64,000 nt of DNA from Prosopocoilus inquinatus (taxonomy: Eukaryota; Arthropoda; Insecta; Coleoptera; Lucanidae). Positions within the stretch are counted from its first letter, which is position 1; the number at the start of each line of letters is the position of its first letter. The notes beneath the pieces are model-generated. The model was not told where the DNA came from and ran no database searches. It saw only the letters and a list, made by a program, of their open reading frames with translations. Shown piece by piece: positions 11,901 to 21,650 of the stretch. Made by a program: the position numbers and the translations under genes. The stretch is from assembly GCA_036172665.1 (NCBI GenBank), contig CM069880.1, forward strand, positions 4,776,501 to 4,840,500, in the 5' to 3' direction.

Positions 11901-14285
11901 TCTAATCGAACCTTACTTATTTATCATGTTATTTGAAGTTACGATGGACTCCAGTTACTCTGATGTGAGATGCGAAGTTTTCGGACGCAGCGGAAGCTGG
12001 AAATAGTTTTGAACGAAATAACACTTATTAGCGTTATTCCTGTGATGTATCTAATCGATCCTTACTTATCTAATATGTTACTTGACGTTTCAACGGACTC
12101 CAGTAACTATGATCTGAGATACGAAGTTCTCGCACTCAGCAGAAGCTGGAAATAGTTTTGAACGAAACAATACGTATTAGCGTTGTTCCTGTGATGTATC
12201 TAATCGATCCTAACTAATCTATCATGTTATTTGACGTTACGATGGACTCCAGTAACTCTGATGTGAGATACGAAGTTTTCGGACGCAGCGGAAGCTGGAA
12301 ATAGTTTTGAACGAAATAACACGTATTAGCGTTGTTCCTGTGATGTATCTAATCGATCCTTACTTATCTAATATGTTATTTGACGTTTCAAAGGACTCCA
12401 GTAACTCTGAAGTGAGATAAGAAATTCTCGCACTCAGCAGAAGCTGGAAATAGTTTTGAACGAAACAACACGTATTAGCGTTGTTCCTTTGATGTATCTA
12501 ATCGATCCTTACTTATCTAATATGTTAATTGACGTTCCAACGGACTCCAGTATCTCTGATGTGAGATACGAAGTTCTCGCACTCAGCAGAAGCTGGAAAT
12601 AGTTTTGATCGAAACAACACGTATTAGCGTTGTTCCTGTGATGTATCCAATCGATCCTTACTTATCTAATATGTTATTTGACGTTTCAACGGACTCCAGT
12701 AACTCTGATGTGAGATACGAAGTTCTCGCACTCAGCAGAAGCTGGAAATAGTTTTGAACCAAACAACACGTATTAGCATTGTTCCTGTGATGTATCTAAT
12801 CGATCCTTACTTATCTATCATGTTATTTGACGTTACGATGGACTCCAGTAACTCTGATGTGAGATACGATGTTTTCGGACGCAGCGGAAGCTGGAAATAG
12901 TTTTGAACGAAAGAACACGTATTAGCATTGTTCCTGTGATGTATCTAATCGATCCTTACTTATCTATCATGTTATTTGACGTTACGATGGACTCCAGTAA
13001 CTCTGATGTGAGATACGAAGTTTTCGGACGCAGCAAAAGCTGGAAATAGTTTTGAAGGAAATAACACGTATTAGCGTTGTTCCTGTGATGTATCTAATCG
13101 ATCCTTACTTATCTAATATGTTAATTGACGTTCCAACGGACTCCAGTAACTCTGATGTGAGATACGAAGTTCTCGCACTCAGCAGAAGCTGGAAATAGTT
13201 TTGAACGAAACAACACGTATTAGCATTGTTCCTGTGATGTATCTAATCGATCCTTACTTATCTATCATGTTATTTGACGTTACGATGTACTCCAGCGACT
13301 CTGATGTGAGATACGAAGTTCTCGGACGCAGCGGAAGCTGGAAATAGCTTTGAACGAAATAACACGTATTAGCGTTGTTCCTGTGATGTATCTAATCGAT
13401 CCTTACTTATCTAACATGTTGTTTGACGTTTCAACGGACTCCAGTAACTCTGATGTGAGATACGAAGTTCTCGCACTCAGCAGAAGCTGGAAATAGTTTT
13501 GAACGAAACAACACGTATTAGCGTTGTTCCTGTGATGTATCTAATCGATCCTTACTTATCTATCATGTTATTTGACGTTACGATGGACTCCTGTAACTCT
13601 GATGTGAGATACGAAGTTTTCGGACGCAGCGGAAGCTGGAAATAGTTTTGAACGAAATAACACGTATTAGCGTTGTTCCTGTGATGTATCTAATCGTTCA
13701 TTACTTATCTAATATGTTAATTGACGTTCCAACGGACTCCAGTAACTCTGATGTGAGATACGAAGTTCTCGCACTCAGCAGAAGCGGGAAATAGTTTTGA
13801 ACGAAACAACATGTATTAGCATTGTTCCTGTGATGTATCTAATCGATCCTTACTTATCTAATATGTTATTTGACGTTTCAACGGACTCCAGTAACTCTGA
13901 TGTGAGATACGAAGTTCTCGCACTCAGCAGAAGCTGGAAATAGTTTTGAACGAAACAACACGTATTAGCATTGTTCCTGTGATGTATCTAATCGATCCTT
14001 ACTTATCTATTACGTTATTTGACGTTACGATGGACTCCAGTAACTCTGATGTGATATACGAAGTTTTCGGACGCAGCGGAAGGTGGAAATAGTTTTGAAG
14101 GAAATAACACGTTTTAACGTTGTTCCTGTGATGTATCTAATCGATCCTTACTTATCTAATATGTTGTTTGACGTTTCAACGGACTCCAGTAACTCTGGCG
14201 TGAAATACGAAGTTCTCGCACTCAGCAGAGGCTGGAAATAGTTTTGAACGAAACAACACGTATTAGCATTGTTCCTGTGATGTAT
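5907..14285. repeat. 149-bp satellite array, segment 2 (about 56 monomers)
   Basis: The same 149-bp unit and orientation as segment 1, resuming at AACGAAATAACACG. A/B alternation is clearer here. B-type variants with TAATTGACGTTCCAACGG and A-type units with TTTTCGGACGCAGCGG follow one another. Scattered single-base changes mark most units, so this segment is less uniform than the right-hand array. At its end two unusual units, one with TATTACG/GATATACG and one with CTGGCGTGAAATACG, immediately precede the retrotransposon. The same pair recurs repeatedly after 18.7 kb, which links the two segments as one interrupted array. Confidence 0.97.
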
Positions 14286-14316
<31 letters not shown>

Positions 14317-14318
14317 TT
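14286..14318 (-). repeat. Retrotransposon 3' tail, (TTTA)n on the plus strand
   Basis: About eight units of TTTA (AATA/TAAA in the element's sense) sit directly at the satellite junction. Short tandem tails at the 3' end are typical of CR1, L2 and I-type elements primed by target-primed reverse transcription. The target GATGTAT ends in TAT, which could pair with the tail. This tail fixes the element's orientation. Confidence 0.9.
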
Positions 14319-14650
14319 GTCGCTTATCAACAGATATGGACATTGTCAAATACAAAGATAGTATCAATATAAATATAACAAAATATATGTAAATCTGAAA
14401 AATACAAATAAAATTACGTAACAAGCATTACATTGTCGGTAAAATAGAAATTGAGAGAAAACGTGACGTCAATGCGACTGCAGATAAACATGAAACAAAA
14501 CATATATTTGCAGATAAACATGAAACAAAAAAAAATATATATTTAAAAACAGAGGTAAAGAAGGTACGTATTTAGCAAATACAAAAATGAACATTATGGG
14601 TTTGCAGAAGTTAGTGGAGTTAGTCGCCGAAGCAAAGGTTACGGTTGAGG
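14319..14650 (-). other. Retrotransposon 3' untranslated region
   Basis: About 330 bp between the reverse-transcriptase stop codon and the tetranucleotide tail. It is A/T-rich with no coding frame. It presumably contains the template signal recognised by the element's own reverse transcriptase, but I cannot point to a specific structure. It includes a 30-bp tandem duplication at 14480-14539. Confidence 0.75.
14480..14539. repeat. 30-bp tandem duplication in the 3' UTR
   Basis: GCAGATAAACATGAAACAAA occurs at 14480 and again at 14510, each followed by A/T-rich CATATATTT or AAAATATATATTT. The result is two tandem copies of about 30 bp. The second copy has A-tract changes. Probably a replication-slippage or template-jump product. 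Confidence 0.8.
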
Positions 14651-16348
14651 TTACGTAGTAATGAATTCATTTATGTGGTAAAAGTTTTTAGAAAGCAAAT
14701 AAGTTTTAGTTAAAGTTTTGAATTGCTTTAAACTAACATTTTTAATATCGCTAGGTAGTGCATTGAATACTTTTATGGCTCTGTAATGAGCACCACGTTG
14801 ATATAGTGTTGATTTGTGACTGGGGATGCAGATATCATTGCAGTGTCTAGTGCTCATACTCATATACATATCAGAATTCCGAGTATACAGATGCGCATGC
14901 TGTTTTACGAAAACAGCTAATTCTAAAATATATAAGCTAGCTAATGGTAATATCCCTAATTGTTTAAATAATGGTCTGCATGGAGTATTCATCGGAGCTC
15001 CACACATAACTCTAACAATTCTTTTTTGCAGCACAAATAAATTCGTGAAGTGACTGCATGAGCCCCAGAACATTAAGCCATACCGTAGCCTCGACTCGAC
15101 ATAGGCAAAGTAAAAAGTTTTTAGTGAAATTGTTCCCACATTAAATCTGAGATTATTTATAGCAAAAAAAGCAGAACACAATTTCTTGCTCAATTTACAA
15201 CAATGTAGGTCCCAATCGAGCCTGGAGTCAACCTGAAGACCCAAAAATTCAACATTATTTGTAAGTGGCAAAGATTTGCTGTCATGTTTAACTAAAATGC
15301 TGTAGTCAGGTATATGATTTTTGAATATTACCAAATTCGTTTTTTTCAGATTCAGTAGAAGATTATTGTCCGCACACCATTTATTCATGTTATATACAAC
15401 TTCAGTACTGGTATTAGAAATTTCAGCGACTGATCTGTCAGCAATTATTACATTTGTATCGTCCGCATATTGAGAGATATGACCTGAAGTTACTGATACT
15501 GGTAAATCATTGACATAAGTCAAAAACAATGTTGGGCCTAGAATGGATCCCTGTGGAACACCTCGGTGAATGGGTACATTTGAGGACTGATGAGTCTTTA
15601 TTAGACCATCATGTTCCGACGTTAAAGAAATAACTTGACTGCGGTTAGTAAGGTACGAGTGGAATAAGTTTAAGGCCGTACCCCGTATACCATAAGCTTC
15701 CATTTTGGTTAACAGAATATCATGATCCAAAAGGTCAAATGCTTTGGACAGATCAAAAAATATACCGGCAACATTATGTTTTTTATCTAGATTCTCATAA
15801 ATATACGTTAATGTATTATAAATGGCATCTTTTGTAGATGTGTTGCTAATAAATCCAAATTGATTTTTATGTAATATTTCAAATTTCGTCAGATAGGAGG
15901 TCAATCTTTTATTCAAGATCTTTTCAAAAATTTTACTGATAGCGGGTAAAAGCGAAATAGGTCGATAGTTATTTATGTCGGATCGCTCACCCTTTTTAAA
16001 AATGGGTATAACTTTGGCACACTTTAGTAGATCTGGAAATATGCCTTGCAATAGGCATTTGTTTATTACGTTAACTAACGGAGATGTGATAAATTTACAA
16101 ACTTCTTTAAGCAATGAACAAGGTACATCGTCAATTCCAGCAGAATGTTTGTGTGAAATTACTTTAACTATAGACCTAATTTCTTCTTCATTAGTCGGAA
16201 TCATAAACATATTTCGATCACACCCGAATTTGGCGGTATATTGATTATTTTGATAATTTGAGTTTGAAACTATGTTACTGAAATAGTCACAAAATAATTG
16301 AGTTATCTCTTTAGGATCAGTGATCAAGTTTCCAGAGGTCGAGATTAA
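14651..16348 (-). pseudogene. ORF2 3' half: reverse transcriptase domain
   Basis: Encodes the RNA-dependent DNA polymerase of the retrotransposon, which copies element RNA at a nicked target. About 558 residues are open from a TTG at 16327 to the stop at 14651, and the frame is open upstream to 16348. Visible motifs, numbered from that TTG: NNYRPISLLP near 119-128, QFGF 156-159, FDLSKAFD (motif A, catalytic Asp) 191-198, GVPQGSILGP (motif B) 256-265, QYADD (motif C, catalytic Asp pair) 286-290, a thumb-type FLGLQVD 361-367, and a C-terminal region with KRIVRVMCGA near 435-444. No RNase H domain follows. The catalytic residues are intact, but the domain has no start of its own and is out of frame with the endonuclease half. 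It is therefore a fragment of one ORF2, not a separate gene. Translation from TTG is unlikely to be real. Confidence 0.93.
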
Positions 16349-17535
16349 TCAGATGTCTTACAATTAGTTGAATTTACTATTTGCCTTACAATATTCCACG
16401 TTGTTTTTGATTTATTAGATGATAATGATATCTTGTTGTCATAGTATTGTTTCTTACTTTCCTTTATTGCTGCATTGTAATGTTCTTTCTGAGTTTTGTA
16501 TATGTTTTGTAAGTGAGGATCATTATATTTTCTACAAAGAGCATGAAGATCTCGTAAGTTACAGGATAGTTTATGTAGGGAACTGTTATGCCAAGGCAAA
16601 TTGGCTTTACTATTAGCACGTACTCGACATTTAATTAACGGAAAAGAATTATTGAAATGTTCAAGAAAAGATGTATAAAAATTTTCAAACGCCACATCCG
16701 CATTGTTTGCACTGTAAACGTTACTCCAGTCTTCCTTTTCTAAAGCTAGTTGCATACACGTGATATTTTGTGTTATAAATTTCCGTCTATAGATATATTT
16801 TGGAATATGATGAGACGGATCAACATTTCTCACTGCTAACATTTGGTAGTAATGATCTGATAGAGTCGAGTCTGAAACATGACAGTCTAAAATAGTATCA
16901 CATTCACTTACAAATATGTTATCAATTAAAGTGGATGTTGTATTTGTTATTCTAGTGGGCTGATTTACAAGAGGCATAAGACCAAACGATTTAAAGACAT
17001 TTAACACATCTGCTGATGCTCTAGAATTTTCCGCGAAATTAATGTTAAAATCACCACATACGATTAAAGTTGTGTTATTTTTAGCATTACATTGAAGTAT
17101 TGAGAATAATTCATTAATGAAAATTTCTAAGTTCCCGCTTGGAGATCTATATATACTAATAATTGTATATTTCAGGTTACCATTTATAAACTGAGCGCAT
17201 GCATACTCGAAATCTTTCACCAGACAAGCATTAGCACATTTGAGAGAAGAAACTTTAAAATTTTTGTTAGCATAAATACAAACACCTCCACCTTTACAAT
17301 CAGACCTGCAATAGCTACTTATTAAAGTATAATTGGTAAGAAAATATTGCAGAATCTCATCATCTGATAACCAGTGCTCCGACAAGCAAACTATTTCTGG
17401 ATAAGATAGTTCATGTAACAATCCCTCAAGAGGAGCAATTTTCGATCTTAGACTGCGAATATTTAAGTGAAAAATTTTAAATGTTAACATGTATTTTGTG
17501 ATATCGTTTTCATCTGAAAATTTGTAGGAGTACAT
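16345..17535 (-). pseudogene. ORF2 5' half: APE-type endonuclease domain
   Basis: Encodes the endonuclease that nicks target DNA for reverse transcription. It runs 396 residues from ATG at 17535 to a TAA at 16345-16347. Motifs of the exonuclease/endonuclease/phosphatase fold, in order: HLNIRSL (Asn 25), LSEHW (metal-binding Glu 53), IYRSP near 129-132, CGDFNIN (Asp 162, Asn 164), LIDNIFVS (Asp 205) and LSDHY (catalytic Ser-Asp-His 226-228). All expected catalytic residues are present. Residues about 240-396 form the linker that normally leads into reverse transcriptase. The first ATG overlaps the end of ORF1 in another frame, as is common in these elements. The frame ends early; a single missing base near 16345-16350 explains why the downstream polymerase is in the -1 frame. 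A sequencing indel cannot be excluded. Confidence 0.92.
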
Positions 17536-17817
17536 TCAATTTGTATTAAATTATGATAGTTAGCGGAGTGACCTATCACCTCTGTGGGTTGAGCTGATTT
17601 GACTGTCACCGATTTTTCCGAGTCATATAGATCCGCTGCAGTGCCGAGCAGATAATTTGACAATAGTTGACTTATATGTCTTTTTGCGCGAAGTTTCAGA
17701 TGGATTCCATCCCTTATGTAATCTTCGATGCCAATCACATTGTTTATGCAAAAAACGTGGACATGACTGTAGTTCCTTGCCATGTTATATATTTTGTAGT
17801 TCACGTGCTCTATGATC
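17484..17817 (-). pseudogene. ORF1 C-terminal remnant, SGNH-esterase-like end
   Basis: This frame is open from the 5' truncation point (17816) to a stop at 17484, about 110 residues. It therefore has no genuine start; the GTG at 17804 is simply an internal codon. The piece contains a hydrophobic stretch, VHVFCINNVIG, followed by RDGIHL. An Asp-x-x-His block (DGIH, residues 32-35 from the GTG) near the C-terminus is the hallmark of block V of SGNH/GDSL hydrolases. ORF1 proteins of CR1 and L2 elements are known to carry such an esterase domain. The rest of the domain, including the catalytic Ser, is lost with the truncated 5' part. It overlaps ORF2 by about 52 bases. The esterase assignment is plausible but based on one short motif and context. 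Confidence 0.6.
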
Positions 17818-18239
17818 CTAATCGATCCTTACTTATCTATCATGTTATTTGACGTTACGATGTACTCCAGCAACTCTGATGTGAGATACGAAGTTCTCGG
17901 ACGCAGTGGAAGCTGGAAATAGTTTTGAACGAAATAACACGTATTAGCGTTGTTCCTGTGATGTATCTAATAGATCCTTACTTATCTAATATGTTATGTG
18001 ACGTTTCAACGGACTCCAGTAACTCTGATGTGAGATACGAAGTTCTCGCACTCAGCAGAAGCTGGAAATAGTTCTGAACGAAACAACACGTATTAGCATT
18101 GTTCCTGTGATGTATCTAATCGATTCTTACTTATCTATCATGTCATTTGACGATACGATGGACTCCAGTAACTCTGACGTGAGATAAGAAGTTTTCGGAC
18201 GCAGCGGAAGCTGGAAATAGTTTTGAACGAAACAACACG

Positions 18240-18262
18240 TATTAGCGTATTTAATCGATCCT
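18240..18262. repeat. Monomer with 14-bp internal deletion
   Basis: The unit here reads TATTAGCGTATTTAATCGATCC instead of the usual form with TTCCTGTGATGTATC between. Fourteen bases are missing, probably through the short TAT/GTAT matches at the ends. This deletion accounts exactly for spacings across it being 14 bases short of a multiple of 149 (for example 18142 to 19916 is 12 x 149 - 14). Confidence 0.85.
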
Positions 18263-18699
18263 TACTTATCTTTCATGTTATTTGACGTTACGATGGACTC
18301 CAGTAACTCTGATGTGAGATACGAAGTTTTCGGACGCAGCGGAAGCTGGAAATAGTTTTGAACGAAATAACACGTATTAGCGTTGTTCCTGTGATGTATC
18401 TAATCGATGCTTACTTATCTAATATGTTATTTGACGTTTCAACGGACTCCAGTAACTCTGATGTGAGATACGAAGTTCTCGCACTCAGCAGAAGCTGGAA
18501 ATAGTTTTGAACGAAACAACACGTATTAGCATTGTTCCTGTGATGTATCTAATCGATCCTTACTTATCTATCATGTTATTTGACGTTACGATGGACTCCA
18601 GTAACTCTGATGTGAGATACGAAGTTTTCGGACGCAGCGGAAGCTGGAAATAGTTTTGAACGAAACAACACGTATTAGCGTTATTCCTGTGACGTATCT

Positions 18700-19260
18700 A
18701 ATCGATCCTTACTTATCTATTACGTTATTTGACGTTACGATGGACTCCAGTAACTCTGATGTGATATACGAAGTTTTCGGACGCAGCGGAAGTTGGAAAT
18801 AGTTTTGAAGGAAATAACACGTATTAACGTTGTTCCTGTGATGTATCTAATCGATCCTTACTTATCTAATATGTTGTTTGACGTTTCAACGGACTCCAGT
18901 AACTCTGGCGTGAAATACGAAGTTCTCACACTCAGCAGAGGCTGGAAATAGTTTTGAACGAAACAACACGTATTAGCATTGTTCCTGTGATGTATCTAAT
19001 CGATCCTTACTTATCTATCATGTTATTTGACGTTACGATGTACTCCAGCAACTCTGATGTGAGATACGAAGTTCTCGGACGCAGTGGAAGCTGGAAATAG
19101 TTTTGAACGAAATAACACGTATTAGCGTTGTTACTGTGATGTATCTAATAGATCCTTACTTATCTAATATGTTATGTGACGTTTCAACGGACTCCAGTAA
19201 CTCTGATGTGAGATACGAAGTTCTCGCACTCAGCAGAAGCTGGAAATAGTTTTGAACGAA
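18700..19260. repeat. Paralogous empty site for the retrotransposon
   Basis: This stretch matches the sequence flanking the retrotransposon on both sides: TATTACG/GATATACG, then the CTGGCGTGAAATACG and CAGAGGCTGG unit, then GATGTACTCCAGCAAC with GCAGTGGAAGC. Only a few bases differ. The insertion point corresponds to 18995/18996, where GATGTAT runs straight into CTAATCG. It lies one 8-monomer step (less the 14-bp deletion) from the filled site. Confidence 0.85.
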
Positions 19261-19564
19261 ACAACACGTATTAGCGTTGTTCCTGTGATGTTTCTAATCG
19301 ATCCTTACTTATCTATTACGTTATTTGACGTTACGATGGACTCCAGTAACTCTGATGTGATATACGAAGTTTTCGGACGCAGCGGAAGCTGGAAATAGTT
19401 TTGAACGAAACAACACGTATTAGCGTTGTTCCTGTGATGTATCTAATCGATCCTTACTTATCTAATATGTTATCTGACGTTTCAACGGACTCCAGTAACT
19501 CTGATGTGAGATACGAAGTTCTCGCACTCAGCAGAAGCTGGAAATAGTTTTGAACGAAACAACA

Positions 19565-21650
19565 CGTATTAGCATTGTTCCTGTGATGTATCTAATCGAT
19601 TCTTACTTATCTATCATGTTATTTGACGTTACGATGTACTCCAGCAACTCTGATGTGAGATACGAAGTTCTCGGACGCAGTGGAAGCTGGAAATAGTTTT
19701 GAACGAAATAACACGTATTAGCGTTGTTCCTGTGATGTATCTAATAGATCCTTACTTATCTAATATGTTATGTGACGTTTCAACGGACTCCAGTAACTCT
19801 GATGTGAGATACGAAGTTCTCGCACTCAGCAGAAGCTGGAAATAGGTTTGAATGAAACAACACGTATTAGCATTGTTCCTGTGATGTATCTAATCGATTC
19901 TTACTTATCTATCATGTCATTTGACGATACGATGGACTCCAGTAACTCTGATGTGAGATACGAAGTTTTCGGACGCAGCGGAAGCTGGAAATAGTTTTGA
20001 ACGAAATAACACGTATTAGCGTTGTTCCTGTGATATATCTAATCGATCCTTACTTATCCAATATGTTAATTGACGTTCCAACGGACTCCAGTAACTCTGA
20101 TGTGAGATACGAAGTTCTCGCACTCAGCAGAAGCTGGAAATAGTTTTGAACGAAACAACACGTATTAGCGTTGTTCCTGTGATGTATCTAATCGATCCTT
20201 ACTTATCTAATATGTTATTTGACGTTCCAACGGACTCCAGTATCTCTGATATGAGATACGAAGTTCTCGCACTCAGCAGAAGCTGGAAATAGTTTTGAAC
20301 GAAACAACACGTATTAGCGTTGTTCCTGTGATGTATCTAATCGATCCTTACTTATCTATCATGTTATTTGACGTTACGATGGACTCCAGTAACTCTGATG
20401 TGAGATACGAAGTTTTCGGACGCAGCGGAAGCTGGAAATAGTTTTGAACGAAATAACACGTATTAGCGTTGTTCCTGTGATGTATCTAATCGATCCTTAC
20501 TTATCTAATATGTTATTTGACGTTTCAACGGACTCCAGTAACTCTGATGTGAGATACGAAGTTCTCGCACTCAGCAGAAGCTGGAAATAGTTTTGAACGA
20601 AACAACACGTATTAGCATTGTTCCTGTGATGTATCTATTCGATCCTTACTTATCTATCATGTTATTTGACGTTACGATGTACTCCAGCAACTCTGATGTG
20701 AGATACGAAGTTCTCGGACGCAGTGGAAGCTGGAAATAGTTTTGAACGAAATAACACGTATTAGCGTTGTTCCTGTGATGTATCTAATAGATCCTTACTT
20801 ATCTAATATGTTATGTGACGTTTCAACGGACTCCAGTAACTCTGATGTGAGATACGAAGTTCTCGCACTCAGCAGAAGCTGGAAATAGGTTTGAACGAAA
20901 CAACACGTATTAGCATTGTTCCTGTGATGTATCTAATCGATTCTTACTTATCTATCATGTCATTTGACGATACGATGGACTCCAGTAACTCTGATGTGAG
21001 ATACGAAGTTTTCGGACGCAGCGGAAGCTGGAAATAGTTTTGAACGAAATAACACGTATTAGCGTTGTTCCTGTGATGTATCTAATCGATCCTTACTTAT
21101 CCAATATGTTAATTGACGTTCCAACGGACTCCAGTAACTCTGATGTGAGATAGGAAGTTCTCGCACTCAGCAGAAGCTGGAAATAGTTTTGAACGAAACA
21201 ACACGTATTAGCGTTGTTCCTGTGATGTATCTAATCGATCCTTACTTATCTAATATGTTATTTGACGTTCCAACGGACTCCAGTATCTCTGATATGAGAT
21301 ACGAAGTTCTCGCACTCAGCAGAAGCTGGAAATAGTTTTGAACGAAACAACACGTATTAGCGTTGTTCCTGTGATGTATCTAATCGATCCTTACTTATCT
21401 ATCATGTTATTTGACGTTACGATGGACTCCAGTAACTCTGATGTGAGATACGAAGTTTTCGGACGCAGCGGAAGCTGGAAATAGTTTTGAACGAAATAAC
21501 ACGTATTAGCGTTGTTCCTGTGATGTATCTAATCGATCCTTACTTATCTATTACGTTATTTGACGTTACGATGGACTCCAGTAACTCTGATGTGATATAC
21601 GAAGTTTTCGGACGCAGCGGAAGTTGGAAATAGTTTTGAAGGAAATAACA
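19565..21650. repeat. Tandem 7-monomer block (1043 bp x 2)
   Basis: Rare landmarks recur at exactly 1043 = 7 x 149: GTCATTTGACGATACG at 19916 and 20959, and GACGTTCCAACGG with GTATCTCTGATATGAG at 20221 and 21264. The two copies are nearly identical, with differences such as a TAGGAAG variant near 21150. Related parts recur around 24837, 31241 and 32284; the last pair is again 1043 apart. Confidence 0.85.

Larger units (their letters stand above)
14286..17817 (-). mobile_element. 5'-truncated CR1/L2-like non-LTR retrotransposon
   Basis: A 3532-bp insertion read on the minus strand: ORF1 tail, then endonuclease, reverse transcriptase, 3' UTR and a tetranucleotide tail. It interrupts one satellite monomer between GATGTAT (ending 14285) and CTAATCG (starting 17818). 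Joining the flanks rebuilds the monomer exactly, so there is no detectable target-site duplication or deletion. A nearly identical uninterrupted block lies at about 18700-19260, with the equivalent site at 18995/18996. The simple-repeat tail instead of poly(A), the APE-type endonuclease, the absence of RNase H and an ORF1 esterase-like end all fit the CR1/L2 group of the Jockey superfamily. The exact clade is not certain. The 5' truncation and the broken ORF2 indicate a dead copy. Confidence 0.93.

Noticed and set aside
14281..17820. Target-site duplication around the retrotransposon
   Set aside because: Comparison with the empty paralogue at 18995/18996 shows that the flanks GATGTAT and CTAATCG meet directly. 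No duplicated bases remain, and apparent matches at the (TTTA)n junction are tail sequence.
14826..17852. Plus-strand frames overlapping the retrotransposon (14826-15053, 15975-16244, 16419-16616, 17667-17852)
   Set aside because: They are antisense shadows of the well-supported ORF1/ORF2 frames and have no domain features.
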